Shown here: one piece after another, positions 35,740-49,947 of the stretch
Layout: each line of letters starts with the position of its first letter
Position numbering within the stretch: position 1 is the stretch's first letter
NCBI RefSeq assembly: GCF_000314735.2
Contig: NZ_KB375270.1
Location: forward strand, 3,540,001-3,604,000
Reading direction: 5' to 3'
Length of the DNA: 64,000 nt
Source: Afipia felis ATCC 53690
Lineage (GTDB): Bacteria; Pseudomonadota; Alphaproteobacteria; Rhizobiales; Xanthobacteraceae
Position numbers and translations under genes: made by a program
Notes under the pieces: model-generated
The model's database searches: none
What the model was told of the DNA's origin: nothing
Seen by the model: the letters and a program-made list of their open reading frames with translations, nothing else

Positions 35740-36612
35740 TCACACATACTTCTTCATCTCGCTGAGCAAATCGCCGCGCAGTTCCTCGCGGTCCATGGCG
35801 TAGGCGATGTTGGCGGCGAGGAAGCCTGACTTCGAGCCGCAGTCGTAGCTCTTGCCCTTGAACTTGAATCCATAAAATGGCTGCTTGCCCGCGAGCGCGA
35901 GCATCGCGTCGGTCAACTGGATTTCGCCGCCCGCGCCGCGTTCCTGCGTCTCCAGGATGTTGAAGATCTCCGGCTGCAGGATGTAGCGGCCTGTGATCGA
36001 GAGGTTTGAGGGCGCAACCTCCTTCTTCGGCTTCTCGACCATGCCGTTCAGTTCAAACAGGTCGCCCTTGCTCTTGCCGACGCCGACCACGCCGTACATG
36101 TGGACGTGCTCCATCGGCACTTCCTCCACCGCGATGATGTTGGCCTTGTCCGCGCCCGCCGCGTTGGCGGCGTCGATCATCTGCTTCAGGCCGCTCGGCT
36201 TGTTTTTCACCAGCACGTCCGGCAGCAAAACTGCGAACGGCTCGTTGCCGACGATGTCGCGCGCGCACCAGACCGCATGGCCGAGGCCGAGCGGCGCCTG
36301 CTGGCGCGTGAACGAGGTGGTGCCCGCTTCCGGCTGGTCGCGCTCGAGGATCGCGAGCTCTTTCTTCTTCTCGCGGCTCTCCAGCGTGTCTTCCAGCTCG
36401 TAGGGGCGGTCGAAGTGGTCCTCGATCACGCCCTTGTTGCGGCCCGTGACGAACACAAGGTGTTCGATGCCGGCTTCCAGCGCTTCGTCCACCACATGCT
36501 GAATCAGCGGGCGGTCCACCACGGTCAGCATCTCCTTCGGCATCGCCTTGGTGGCGGGAAGAAAACGGGTTCCAAGACCGGCGACGGGAAATACGGCTTT
36601 GCGGATTTTCAT
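35740..36612 (-). CDS. galU: UTP-glucose-1-phosphate uridylyltransferase
   Basis: A 290-residue nucleotidyltransferase making UDP-glucose for polysaccharide and envelope synthesis. The signature FPVAGLGTRFLPATKAMPKEM is at ~7-27, PLIQHVVDEA and GHAVWCARDIVG follow, and the sugar-binding VEKPKKE is near 195. The ATG at 36612 gives the normal length. Monocistronic; the coding strand is opposite to the following transglycosylase. Confidence 0.95.
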   Translation of the reverse strand: MKIRKAVFPVAGLGTRFLPATKAMPKEMLTVVDRPLIQHVVDEALEAGIEHLVFVTGRNKGVIEDHFDRPYELEDTLESREKKKELAILERDQPEAGTTSFTRQQAPLGLGHAVWCARDIVGNEPFAVLLPDVLVKNKPSGLKQMIDAANAAGADKANIIAVEEVPMEHVHMYGVVGVGKSKGDLFELNGMVEKPKKEVAPSNLSITGRYILQPEIFNILETQERGAGGEIQLTDAMLALAGKQPFYGFKFKGKSYDCGSKSGFLAANIAYAMDREELRGDLLSEMKKYV

Positions 36613-36904
36613 GGGACTCTTTTGGTTCGACACGATGAAAAGGCGGCAGGCGCGAGGGCTCGCGCCGGGAACAGTCAATCCGCCTCAGTATCCTGTTTGC
36701 AGCCGATAACAAAGGCAGCAAATGGGCAAGTGCTTAAGAGGTTTGCTTAAAAGCCGCGGACGGCGATTCGCGACGAGATGTTTTGGGCTTTCGCATGCGG
36801 GTTATTGGCGCATGCGGGCCTCAATCATGCTGAAAAGGGCCCTATGTTAAGGGTGTGGAAACCGTATCCGGGCCTGATAGCCTGACGAGACGGGAAGGAC
36901 TTTC

Positions 36905-38263
36905 ATGGCAGTGTCGGTGACAATAAAGCGCGGTTTGGCGGGTGGTCTTGCTTTGGGTGCACTGTCGCTGCCTTTGTCGGCCTGCATGACCGAGCAGGCC
37001 CTGTCGCCGCGCACTGAGCTCACCGGCTCGATCCCGCAATCCGCGCCACCCGTGCGCCGCGCATCCTCAAAGGAATGGAGCGGGCAGGACGGCGCTTCCG
37101 GCTCGCCGGAGATGACCGCGTCCGCAATCCGCAGCGCTGCTGCGAATTTCAAATCCTGCGTCGCGTCGATGGGACCGGAGGCTGCGCGCCGTGGCGTCAC
37201 GCAGGCGAACTTCCAGCGCTTCACCGCGAACCTCGAGCCCGATCTCAAGATCATGGACTTCATGGATTCGCAGCCCGAATTCACCAAGTCGGTATGGGAC
37301 TATCTCGATGTGCTGGTGACGGATGCGCGCATCGCACGCGGCCGCGAGATTCTCGCGCAGTACAAGGCGCAGTTCGATGCGGTCGAGCGTGCTTACGGCG
37401 TCGACCGCTACATCATTGCTTCGATCTGGGGCGTGGAGTCGAACTACTCGACGCAGGGCGGCGACCGCAGCGTGCTCAATTCCACCGCGACGCTCGCCTG
37501 TATCGGCCGCCGCCAGAACTATTTCCGCGGCGAGTTTCTCGCCGCGCTGGAAATTCTCAATCGCGGGGATCTGACGCCGGACGAGATGGTCGGCTCATGG
37601 GCCGGCGCGTTCGGCCCGACCCAGTTCATGCCGACGGTCTACAAGCGCTTCGCGGTCGATTTCGATGGCGACGGGCGGCGCGATGCCGTGAGAAACGTCG
37701 CCGACCTGATTGCCTCCACCGCCAACAAGCTCAAGACCGACGGCTGGCAGCCGGGGCAGGGCTGGGGCTACGAGGTCGCGGTGCCGCAGGGCTTTGACTA
37801 CATGATGGCCGACCGCTCCAAGTCTCTCACGGTTGCACAGTGGGAGCGGCTCGGCATGCGCCGCGCGAACGGTCAGGCGTTTCCGCGTCCGGGCGACCAC
37901 GCCTTCCTGCTGATGCCCGCGGGCGCGCAGGGGCCCGGCTTCCTGATGCTGCAGAATTTCCGCGCCATCCTGCGCTACAATCCGGCTGAATCCTACGCGC
38001 TCGCCATCGGCCATTTCGCCGACCGGCTGCGCGGCGGCGGGCCGTTCGTGCAGTCCTGGCCGCGCTCCGAGCGGGTGCTCAGCCGTGCCGAACGGCTGGA
38101 GCTGCAGCAATTGCTGGCGCGGCGGGGCTTCTATCAGGGCGAACCGGATGGCCAGCTCGGGAGCGCGACCCGGCAGGCGCTGCGCTCGTACCAGGCCTCG
38201 ATCGGCACCCCGGCGGACGGCTTTGCCTCCTCGGATGCGCTCAGTCGGCTGCGGGTGAACTGA
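36905..38263 (+). CDS. Lytic murein transglycosylase (MltB type) with peptidoglycan-binding domain
   Basis: A 452-residue lipoprotein: LSLPLSAC forms a lipobox with Cys27. The catalytic SLT2/MltB domain (~80-370) has the active Glu in SIWGVESNYST, plus GSWAGAFGPTQFMPTVY. A PG_binding_1 domain closes the protein (~385-450, LQQLLARRGFYQGEPDGQLGS). It cleaves glycan strands to 1,6-anhydro ends at the outer membrane's inner face. Confidence 0.93.
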   Translation: MAVSVTIKRGLAGGLALGALSLPLSACMTEQALSPRTELTGSIPQSAPPVRRASSKEWSGQDGASGSPEMTASAIRSAAANFKSCVASMGPEAARRGVTQANFQRFTANLEPDLKIMDFMDSQPEFTKSVWDYLDVLVTDARIARGREILAQYKAQFDAVERAYGVDRYIIASIWGVESNYSTQGGDRSVLNSTATLACIGRRQNYFRGEFLAALEILNRGDLTPDEMVGSWAGAFGPTQFMPTVYKRFAVDFDGDGRRDAVRNVADLIASTANKLKTDGWQPGQGWGYEVAVPQGFDYMMADRSKSLTVAQWERLGMRRANGQAFPRPGDHAFLLMPAGAQGPGFLMLQNFRAILRYNPAESYALAIGHFADRLRGGGPFVQSWPRSERVLSRAERLELQQLLARRGFYQGEPDGQLGSATRQALRSYQASIGTPADGFASSDALSRLRVN

Positions 38264-38347
38264 GGCGAATAACGCTTCAATCGCCCCTTTTCGGGCCGGA
38301 TTCAGCTAGTATAAAGGCGTTCCCATCGGAACCCGGCTGAACACGCG

Positions 38348-39922
38348 ATGCGACATTGGTGGCGATACATCCGGCGCGAAAGCGCGGTGCTTGCGGCTTT
38401 TGCGGTCGCGGGCCTGCTGGTGTTCGCCATGGCCGCGCCGGCCTCCGCGCAATTGTTCGATTTCGGCTTCGGCAATCGCAGGCCGGTGCCGCCGCGCGGC
38501 GTTCCCCAAGGCGGGGGCGGCGGGTTTTTTCCATCCTTTCGTGATGGTGGCGGCGGCTTTTTCGGCGATCGCGCGCCCCCGCAGCAGCAACCGCAACAGC
38601 CGCGCGTCGACTATTCCCACCCGCCTGCGCCGGAGAAGCGCGAGACCGCGGCCGAGCAGAACGTGCTGGTGATCGGCGATGCGATGGCGGACTGGCTCGC
38701 CTATGGCCTCGAGGACGCGCTGTCCGAGACGCCGGAGCTTGGCGTCGTCCGCAAGGCCAAGACCGTTTCCGGCCTGATCCGGTATCAGCCCAAGGGCGAG
38801 CCGTCGGACTGGGCGGCGGCCGCGAAGGAAATTCTCGCCAGCGAGCACCCGGACGTGATCGTGGTGATGCTCGGCCTGCACGACCGCATCCCGATTCACG
38901 AGAAGGTCGAGAAGACCGACAAGAAAACGGGAAAGAAGGGCGCGAAGGAGAAGGACGGCAAGGCGGATTCGAACAAGGCCGACGCGAATAAGCCTGACGA
39001 CGGCGCGGCCGCACAGCCAGAGGCCGCCAATTCCGAAGACGAGGAAGACGCCGCGCCCCCGGAGAAGACCGCGCCTGCCGCCAACGGCATCGCCAACTTC
39101 CGCGATCCGCGCTGGGTCGAGCTCTACAATCGCAAGATCGAGGAACTGATCGGCATCCTGAAGGCCAAGGGCGCGCCGGTGCTGTGGGTTGGCCTGCCGG
39201 CCGTGCGCGGCACCAAATCGACCTCCGACATGCTGTTCCTCGATGCGCTGTATCGCGACGCCGCCGGCAAGGCGGGCATCACCTATGTCGATGTCTGGGA
39301 TGGCTTCGTCGATGACGGCGGCCGCTACATCCAGCAGGGCCCGGACTTCGAGGGCCAGATCCGCCGCCTGCGCTCTTATGACGGCGTGTTCTTCACCAAG
39401 GCGGGTGCGCGCAAGCTCGCCCATTACACCGAGCGCGAAATCCGCCGTGTGCTGGCCGCGCGTTCCGCGCCATTGTCGCTGCCGAACGAAGCGCCGGACA
39501 ACAGTGTCAGCATCAAGCCGGGCGATGCCGGGCCGCGCCCGATAATGGGACCGGTGGTGCCGCTGGTGGCGTCATCCGTCGGTACCGATCAACTGCTCGG
39601 CGGCGCAGGCTCGCGGCCCGCGGCGGTCGATGCGCTGGCGGCGCGCGCGCTGATGAAGGGCGAGGCCCTGAACGCTCCCGCGGGGCGTGCCGACGATTTC
39701 ATCTGGCCGCGCCGCGAGATCGGCAAGCTTGAAGCGCCTCCGACGCCCGCGGGCAAGGACAGTGTCGCCGTTCTCAGTGGTGAGAAACCGGCGGCGCCGA
39801 AACCGAAGAAGCGCGCGCCGCAGGCGGCTTCGAACAATCCGTTCGACTGGGGCCGGGCGCAACAACGTCCGCGCACCATCGCGCCATCGGCCGCGAGCTC
39901 TGGATTCTTTTTCTTCCGCTGA
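38348..39922 (+). CDS. DUF459 SGNH-like periplasmic protein
   Basis: A 524-residue exported protein (signal MRHWWRYIRRESAVLAAFAVAG, cleaved after ASA near residue 36). A Gly/Pro-rich part follows, then a DUF459 SGNH-like domain: VLVIGDAMADWLAYGLE (~105-121, with Asp where the nucleophile Ser of SGNH enzymes normally stands), VIVVMLGLHDR, LWVGLPAVRG and YVDVWDGFVDDGG. A Lys/Glu/Asp-rich insert of about 65 residues splits the domain near 190-250. A Pro-rich tail ends the protein. Role unknown, perhaps in envelope or O-acetyl modification. Confidence 0.85.
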   Translation: MRHWWRYIRRESAVLAAFAVAGLLVFAMAAPASAQLFDFGFGNRRPVPPRGVPQGGGGGFFPSFRDGGGGFFGDRAPPQQQPQQPRVDYSHPPAPEKRETAAEQNVLVIGDAMADWLAYGLEDALSETPELGVVRKAKTVSGLIRYQPKGEPSDWAAAAKEILASEHPDVIVVMLGLHDRIPIHEKVEKTDKKTGKKGAKEKDGKADSNKADANKPDDGAAAQPEAANSEDEEDAAPPEKTAPAANGIANFRDPRWVELYNRKIEELIGILKAKGAPVLWVGLPAVRGTKSTSDMLFLDALYRDAAGKAGITYVDVWDGFVDDGGRYIQQGPDFEGQIRRLRSYDGVFFTKAGARKLAHYTEREIRRVLAARSAPLSLPNEAPDNSVSIKPGDAGPRPIMGPVVPLVASSVGTDQLLGGAGSRPAAVDALAARALMKGEALNAPAGRADDFIWPRREIGKLEAPPTPAGKDSVAVLSGEKPAAPKPKKRAPQAASNNPFDWGRAQQRPRTIAPSAASSGFFFFR

Positions 39923-40122
39923 TTTCTTCGCAAAAAATATCGCTCCGCGACGGAACTTGCGCGTGCGTCTGTGATGTGCCTGCGCGATCAATCCCATTTC
40001 AACTTGTGCCTTGTTTCCGGCACGCTTTTCACATTTTCGCCGCGTGACAAGGAACATCGCTTTCGGAACGGCCCTCGGCTTTGACCGTTAACATGCGTCA
40101 ATTTGATTGAGGGAGACAGATC

Positions 40123-40509
40123 ATGAAGATGAAGACAGCGGTTGCAGTTGCGGCTCTTGTGTTGGCGCCTGCTGTGGCCTCCGCGCAGAACGTGGTTCGC
40201 GACAGCGCGCGCGGTGGCGCGGAAGCGGGTGGCGCGGTTCTCGGCGCGCCGGGTGCCATCGTTGGCGGCACGGTGGGTGCTGCGGTCGGTACTGCCGCCG
40301 CGATTCCTGATGCCGTGATCACCTCGGTGCGCGGCGAACGCGTGCCATCGGTCGTGGTGCATGAGCGGATTGCCGTGGGCGAGCCTCTGCCGGAGACGGT
40401 GGTTCTGCACGAGGTGCCGCGTTATCACACCTATCGCTATGCGGTGGTCAACGACCAGCGTGTGATCGTCGATCCGCGCACGCGCCGGATCATTCGCGTC
40501 GTGGAGTAA
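40123..40509 (+). CDS. DUF1236 domain periplasmic protein
   Basis: A 128-residue protein with a signal peptide (MKMKTAVAVAALVLAPAVASA), a Gly/Ala-rich glycine-zipper-like stretch (~30-65) and a C-terminal DUF1236 module ending in VPRYHTYRYAVVNDQRVIVD. This is a common rhizobial envelope protein without known role. GGGAG is upstream of the ATG, and a terminator follows. Confidence 0.87.
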   Translation: MKMKTAVAVAALVLAPAVASAQNVVRDSARGGAEAGGAVLGAPGAIVGGTVGAAVGTAAAIPDAVITSVRGERVPSVVVHERIAVGEPLPETVVLHEVPRYHTYRYAVVNDQRVIVDPRTRRIIRVVE

Positions 40510-40522
40510 TCAGGACACAAGC

Positions 40523-40558
40523 GAAGCCCCGCCGTGAGAACACGGCGGGGCTTTCTTG
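40523..40558 (+). terminator. Intrinsic terminator of the DUF1236 gene
   Basis: A 13-bp stem AAGCCCCGCCGTG (40524-40536) with CACGGCGGGGCTT (40541-40553), loop AGAA, followed by TCTTGT. Confidence 0.9.
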
Positions 40559-40653
40559 TATCCTTATCCAATCGTTGCCTTGTCGGTCAGGCAATCCGCA
40601 CTAACGTGACCGCAACAGGGTTCAGGAGATTCGCCGGACCGGCGCCGACCGCA

Positions 40654-41616
40654 ATGCTCACATTTTCGACCGACCATTTGCGGCCGCAGGATCGCTTTCA
40701 GCATTGGTGTGAGGTGCGCGGCAAGAGTCTGTTCGGCGTCACGCTTGAACTCGACCGCGAGCGTCGCCCGGACTTTCATGGACATTTTGTCGCCGCGCCG
40801 ATGGGGCGGGCGACCCTGATCGAGATGCGCGCTTCGACTTATCGGATGGAACGCAAATCGTCAGACATTGCGCGGGTGCAGGGCGACAGCCTCTGCATCG
40901 GCTCGCAGGTGAGGGGCCCCGGCTGGACCCATATGTGCGGCGGCGAAGCGTATCGGATCAGCCCGGGCCTGGTGACACTCGGCCATTCGGATCAGCCCTT
41001 CGCATCCGTGCCGGACGCTCCCGGTGATTTCGTCTATCGCGTGCTCAAACTGCCATTGTCCGCCGGTGTCGATTTTGGCGCACCGGTGGACGATCTTGTC
41101 GCGACGCCGCTGCACGAAAATATGCGGCTGACGAGCCTCGTCGGCGTGATGTTCTCCGCGCTGACGTCGCAGCCGCCGGAGACGGCGGAGGCCAGCGTCA
41201 CCGATCTCGAGCACATCTTTCGGCTTGCCCTGATCGCGCGCGGGCGCATCGGCCTCGGCGCACCCGGCAACCGCGCGGCGCTCCGGACCGGCTGTCTCTA
41301 TGCCGCACGGTCGATCATCGATCGCGAATTCCATCGCCCGCAACTCGCACCTGTGATGGTTGCGACAATGCTGGGAATTTCAGTGCGTCAGCTTCATCTG
41401 GTGTTCGAGCCGACAGGCATGAGCTTCGCGCGAACATTGATGAGGCGGCGGCTTGAGGCGGCGCGCCGCATGCTGGTGAGCCAGCCGCATCGCCCGGTGC
41501 TGGATGTGGCGTTTTCCTGCGGCTTTGACGGCATGGCGACTTTCTACCGCGCATTTCGCGCTGCCTATGGCCTGACGCCGGGCGATGTGCGCCACGGCGT
41601 GGTGAGAAATTCTTGA
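40654..41616 (+). CDS. AraC family transcriptional regulator
   Basis: A 320-residue regulator: an N-terminal sensor domain resembling the AraC-binding-like group (HWCEVRGKSLFGVTLE) and a C-terminal AraC HTH (~215-315) with LGISVRQLHLVFEPTGMSFARTLMRRRLEAARRML and VAFSCGFDGMATFYRAFRAAYGLTPGDVR. ATG 40654 was chosen for the family-like N-terminus. No adjacent target gene is obvious. Confidence 0.88.
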   Translation: MLTFSTDHLRPQDRFQHWCEVRGKSLFGVTLELDRERRPDFHGHFVAAPMGRATLIEMRASTYRMERKSSDIARVQGDSLCIGSQVRGPGWTHMCGGEAYRISPGLVTLGHSDQPFASVPDAPGDFVYRVLKLPLSAGVDFGAPVDDLVATPLHENMRLTSLVGVMFSALTSQPPETAEASVTDLEHIFRLALIARGRIGLGAPGNRAALRTGCLYAARSIIDREFHRPQLAPVMVATMLGISVRQLHLVFEPTGMSFARTLMRRRLEAARRMLVSQPHRPVLDVAFSCGFDGMATFYRAFRAAYGLTPGDVRHGVVRNS

Positions 41617-41695
41617 CCGCGGCAGCGCCTTTGCGCGCAGTGAGACGACGGTGAGCCAATCTTCTGCAAAAGTGCCCCGGCTTGATGCCACCCAT

Positions 41696-41727
41696 AAAAA
41701 AAGCCCCGCAAGACGCGGGGCTTTTTC
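41696..41727. terminator. Bidirectional intrinsic terminator
   Basis: A 12-bp stem AAAAAGCCCCGC (41698-41709) with GCGGGGCTTTTT (41715-41726), loop AAGAC. It separates the AraC gene from the convergent gltD. Confidence 0.93.
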
Positions 41728-41798
41728 GGGTTTCATGACCTGGCAATCAGTTTAGTGATGCTGCCAGAATTTCATCACGTAACAATTTTCAGTTGCCC

Positions 41799-43256
41799 TT
41801 AGCGCGGCAGGGTCGTGGCGCCCATCAGGAACTGGTCGATCGAGGCGGCGCACTGGCGGCCTTCGCGGATCGCCCAGACAACGAGCGACTGTCCGCGGCG
41901 CATGTCTCCGGAAGTGAACACCTTCGCGACCGAGGTCTTGTAGTCGTTGGTTGAGGCGCGGACATTGCCGCGCGGGTCGAGATCGACGCCGAGTGACTTC
42001 AGCAGCCCCTCGTGCACCGGATGCACGAAGCCCATCGCCAGCAGCACGAGCTCGGCGGGCAGTTCGAATTCGGTGCCGGGTACCGGCTGGAACTTGGCGT
42101 CGACATGCACGCAGTGCAGCTTCGTCACCTTACCGTTCTCGCCGGAGAACTTCTGCGACATCACCGCGTATTCGCGCTGCGCGCCTTCGGCCTGGCTCGA
42201 CGAGATGCGCAGCTTCAGCGGCCAGTACGGCCAGGTCAGCGGCTTGTTCTCGTGCACCGGCGGCTCGGGCAGGATTTCGAGTTGCGTCACCGACTTCGCG
42301 CCCTGACGCACAGAGGTGCCGATGCAGTCCGATCCGGTGTCGCCGCCGCCAATGACGATGACATGCTTGCCGGTGGCCAGAATCTCGTTCACGCCGTCGA
42401 GCGACTCCTTGCCGACGCGGCGGTTCTGCTGCGGCAGGAAGTCCATCGCATAATGGATGCCGGACAGGTCGCGGCCAGGCACCAGCAGATCGCGCGGCGC
42501 CTCGGCGCCGCCGGTCAACGCGACGGCGTCATAGCTCTTGAGCAATTCCTTCGGATCGATCGCGCCGGGCGAGGTCCCGCCGACCGCCTTGCCGTAGTGA
42601 AACACCACGCCTTCGCCTTCCATCTGCTTGATGCGGCGGTCGATGGTGTGCTTCTCCATCTTGAAGTCGGGAATGCCGTAGCGCAGGAGGCCGCCGGCCT
42701 TGGCGTGCTTCTCGTAGACATGAACCTCATGGCCGACGCGCGCGAGCTGCTGCGCACAGGCGAGGCCTGCCGGGCCGGAGCCGATCACGGCGATTTTCTT
42801 GCCGGTCTTCTCAGAGGCGACTTCCGGCGGCAGCCAGCCGTTTTCCCACGCGCGGTCGACGATCGCGCATTCGATGCTCTTGATGGTGACCGGGCTGTCG
42901 ATGAGGTTCAGCGTGCAGGACGCCTCGCACGGCGCGGGGCAGATACGGCCGGTGAATTCGGGGAAGTTGTTGGTCGAGTGCAGGTTGCGCGAAGCTTCCT
43001 GCCAGTCGCCCCTGTAGACGAGGTCGTTCCAGTCCGGGATCTGGTTGTTGACCGGACAGCCGGGCGTGCCGGGCGCGACCGAGCCGGTGCCGTGGCAATA
43101 AGGCACGCCGCAGCTCATGCAGCGCGCGGCCTGATCGCGAAGTTCTTTCTCCGACAGCGGAATGACGAAGTCGTTGAAGTTCTTCACGCGCTCAGCGACA
43201 GGCGTGTAGCTGCGGTCGTGACGTTCGAATTCAAGAAATCCCGTAATCTTACCCAT
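41799..43256 (-). CDS. gltD: Glutamate synthase (NADPH) small subunit
   Basis: A 485-residue FAD- and NADPH-binding subunit that passes electrons to GltB. N-terminal Cys motifs ([12 protein letters not shown] and [13 protein letters not shown]) bind iron-sulfur clusters; [19 protein letters not shown] (~150) binds FAD and [12 protein letters not shown] (~290) binds NADPH. It lies 36 bases after gltB on the same strand and is in its operon. Confidence 0.96.
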   Translation of the reverse strand: MGKITGFLEFERHDRSYTPVAERVKNFNDFVIPLSEKELRDQAARCMSCGVPYCHGTGSVAPGTPGCPVNNQIPDWNDLVYRGDWQEASRNLHSTNNFPEFTGRICPAPCEASCTLNLIDSPVTIKSIECAIVDRAWENGWLPPEVASEKTGKKIAVIGSGPAGLACAQQLARVGHEVHVYEKHAKAGGLLRYGIPDFKMEKHTIDRRIKQMEGEGVVFHYGKAVGGTSPGAIDPKELLKSYDAVALTGGAEAPRDLLVPGRDLSGIHYAMDFLPQQNRRVGKESLDGVNEILATGKHVIVIGGGDTGSDCIGTSVRQGAKSVTQLEILPEPPVHENKPLTWPYWPLKLRISSSQAEGAQREYAVMSQKFSGENGKVTKLHCVHVDAKFQPVPGTEFELPAELVLLAMGFVHPVHEGLLKSLGVDLDPRGNVRASTNDYKTSVAKVFTSGDMRRGQSLVVWAIREGRQCAASIDQFLMGATTLPR

Positions 43257-43292
43257 GGTAACCTAACGCCCCAAACGTGTGTCCAATGTTGC

Positions 43293-48050
<4,758 letters not shown>

Positions 48051-48540
48051 CTTGTGCCTCAAACCCGCTCAGGGGCCTCTTTACTGATCGTCCAGCCGCA
48101 CCCACGGCGTTTGCGGTTTGCTCGGGCCACCATGAGCCGAAGCCCTGAGCCAAAGCCCCGAGCCGAGAACCGCCCGCCGATAGACGAGCTCGTGTCGAAA
48201 ATGCAGGCTCGCTGGCGCTTATCCGGCGCGAACGAGCGGTATTTCCTGGCGCGGCGCTGGATTTGGACCCGCCATCCCCGCCTGAAATCCCGGCAAAATA
48301 TGGGACAGTATTGCTGTCCTACCCGCGAGATTGCCAAACTTTTTTCTATCACACAAGCACATTGGAGTCCCCGGTGGATGCATGGCCGCCAACGGGAATT
48401 GCCGCCTCGTTTTTCTGAGGCTGTTGGCCGCAAAGAATCTCGTTCCGGCCCAAGCCCGGCCCATTCCTTGCCGAAATCCACAGCAAAATAACGTCTGAAA
48501 CTCTCGAAGTTCAGGGCTGTGGATGACAGGGAGACGATCG
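48051..48540. other. Intergenic region between gltB and an exported protein gene
   Basis: About 490 bases. One frame from ATG 48132 reads 120 codons but lacks a ribosome site and resembles no family. It must hold the gltB promoter on the minus strand; I see no clear operator. Confidence 0.45.
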
Positions 48541-49338
48541 ATGAAGCTGTTCGCTTCGGTTTGCGCAGGGACGGTCATGGCGGCGGGCATCGCCTCGCTG
48601 CCTGCGCGCGCTCAGGTCATTCAGGCTCAGATCATTCAGGTCGCCGACGTTCTCAGAAGCGACGACGGGCCCTATCGCGGCGCATATGTCGGCCCGCCCG
48701 AGCCGGTGCCGATGGAAGATGGCGACGGCGTCGTGCTCGCCCCGGAGGAAATTCCGAGAATCCTGCGCCAGCAAGGCTTTTCACAGCTCGGCCCGGTGTT
48801 CCGGCGTGGCTGGGTCTACACCGTCGCGGTGTTGAATGAGGACGGTGATGACGGCCGCCTGATCGTCGATGCGCGTAGCGGTGAGCCGATCCGCTTCATT
48901 CCGGCGATGCGCATGGATACGCGCCTGCGCGACGAACTCGACCGCATGTACGGGTCACCCGGCCCGCCGCCCGCACGGTTCGCGCGCGATCCTCGCGATT
49001 CTTATGGCGCCGCGCCGCCGCGTCGGGATTATCCGCCACGCATGGCGGATCACGACGCACCGCCGCCTGCGCCTCATCATGCGGCACCGCTCAAGCGCGC
49101 GGCAAAGGCGCTGGCAAAGACGGCTCCGAAATCCAATCCGGCCACCGTCGCAACCGCACCGGCCAAACCGCAGACGGCACCATCCACAGCGCATACGGCT
49201 CAATTGTCGGGCGCCTCATCCGCCGCGAAGGAGCCCGCCAAGGTCGAGGCAAAGCCTGAAGCGAGTCCTGCGACGGATGCGTCGAGCGTCGAACTGAAGC
49301 CGACCGGGCCGATGCCGCCGGTCCAGCCGATGGATTGA
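48541..49338 (+). CDS. Hypothetical exported protein
   Basis: A 265-residue protein with a signal peptide (MKLFASVCAGTVMAAGIASLPARA). Residues ~60-125 form a compact domain (EEIPRILRQQGFSQLGPVFRRGWVYTV then DGRLIVDARSGEPIRFIP) resembling a PepSY-like fold; the rest is a Pro/Ala/Lys-rich disordered tail. Conserved-looking in related genera, function unknown. Confidence 0.7.
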   Translation: MKLFASVCAGTVMAAGIASLPARAQVIQAQIIQVADVLRSDDGPYRGAYVGPPEPVPMEDGDGVVLAPEEIPRILRQQGFSQLGPVFRRGWVYTVAVLNEDGDDGRLIVDARSGEPIRFIPAMRMDTRLRDELDRMYGSPGPPPARFARDPRDSYGAAPPRRDYPPRMADHDAPPPAPHHAAPLKRAAKALAKTAPKSNPATVATAPAKPQTAPSTAHTAQLSGASSAAKEPAKVEAKPEASPATDASSVELKPTGPMPPVQPMD

Positions 49339-49342
49339 GAAA

Positions 49343-49380
49343 ATAAAAAGGGCGACCGATGAACCGGACGCCCTTTTTAA
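49343..49380. terminator. Intrinsic terminator
   Basis: A 10-bp stem AAAAAGGGCG (49345-49354) with CGCCCTTTTT (49369-49378) separating two convergent genes. Confidence 0.9.
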
Positions 49381-49381
49381 T

Positions 49382-49840
49382 TCAGGGCTTCCAGAAGCCC
49401 GCCTGTTGTTTCGTCGCGATGTTGAGACGATTCCAGACGTTGATGGTGGCGATCGTCAGAAGCAGAGAGACGATATCGGTCTCGTTGTAATGGCGGATCA
49501 GTTCGTCCCAGATTTTGTCGGGGACGGGATCATCCCTGTCGCTCAGCTGCGTCATGGCTTCGGTGAGCGCGAGCGCCGCGCGTTCGGCGGCCGTGAAGTA
49601 GGGCGTGTCACGCCATGCCGCGACGGCGAAGAGCCGCTCATCGGTTTCGCCAGCCTTCCTCGCGATCCGCCAGTGGCCGTCGATACAGACGCTGCATCCA
49701 TTGATCTGGCTGGCGCGCAGGCACAGCAGTTCGTGGAATGTCGTGGGAATATTGCCTTTCTTCGCGGCTTCATTCAGCGCGCCGAGCGCCTTCATGGCGT
49801 CGGAATTAAGCAAAGCAGGATTGTTCATACGGGGTTGCAT
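49382..49840 (-). CDS. Carboxymuconolactone decarboxylase/AhpD-like protein
   Basis: A 152-residue all-helical protein of the CMD/AhpD family. The redox pair and proton relay His are visible in NGCSVCIDGHWRIARKAGE (~52-70). GGAGG lies 6 bases upstream of ATG 49840. It is divergent from an ECF41-type sigma factor, the standard pairing for this sigma group, and has a matching promoter, so it is the presumed main target. Its substrate is unknown; a peroxide-reductase or related oxidoreductase role is likely. Confidence 0.93.
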   Translation of the reverse strand: MQPRMNNPALLNSDAMKALGALNEAAKKGNIPTTFHELLCLRASQINGCSVCIDGHWRIARKAGETDERLFAVAAWRDTPYFTAAERAALALTEAMTQLSDRDDPVPDKIWDELIRHYNETDIVSLLLTIATINVWNRLNIATKQQAGFWKP

Positions 49841-49884
49841 CGGAAACCTCCTTCTTGGATTTTTGATCGCCCGGTTCCGGCCAC

Positions 49885-49911
49885 TGTCACATTCGGCCGG
49901 AGCGGTTCGTC
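49885..49911 (+). promoter_or_regulatory. ECF41-type promoter of the sigma factor gene
   Basis: TGTCACA (49885-49891), exactly 16 bases, then CGTC (49908-49911). This is the published ECF41 promoter form as I recall it. It lies 36 bases before the sigma factor start and indicates autoregulation. Confidence 0.85.
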
Positions 49912-49919
49912 AGAGGGGT

Positions 49920-49946
49920 GACGGAGCAGGCTGCGGAGATGTGACC
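49920..49946 (-). promoter_or_regulatory. ECF41-type promoter of the CMD gene
   Basis: On the minus strand GGTCACA (49946-49940), 16 bases, CGTC (49923-49920): one mismatch from TGTCACA-N16-CGTC. It directs transcription into the CMD gene. Its -35 box abuts the sigma factor's start codon. Confidence 0.8.
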
Positions 49947-49947
49947 G

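Noticed and set aside
48132-48491. A 120-codon plus-strand frame between gltB and the exported protein gene
   Set aside because: No ribosome site, no family resemblance and it extends a long antisense frame of gltB, so it is likely chance in high-GC DNA.
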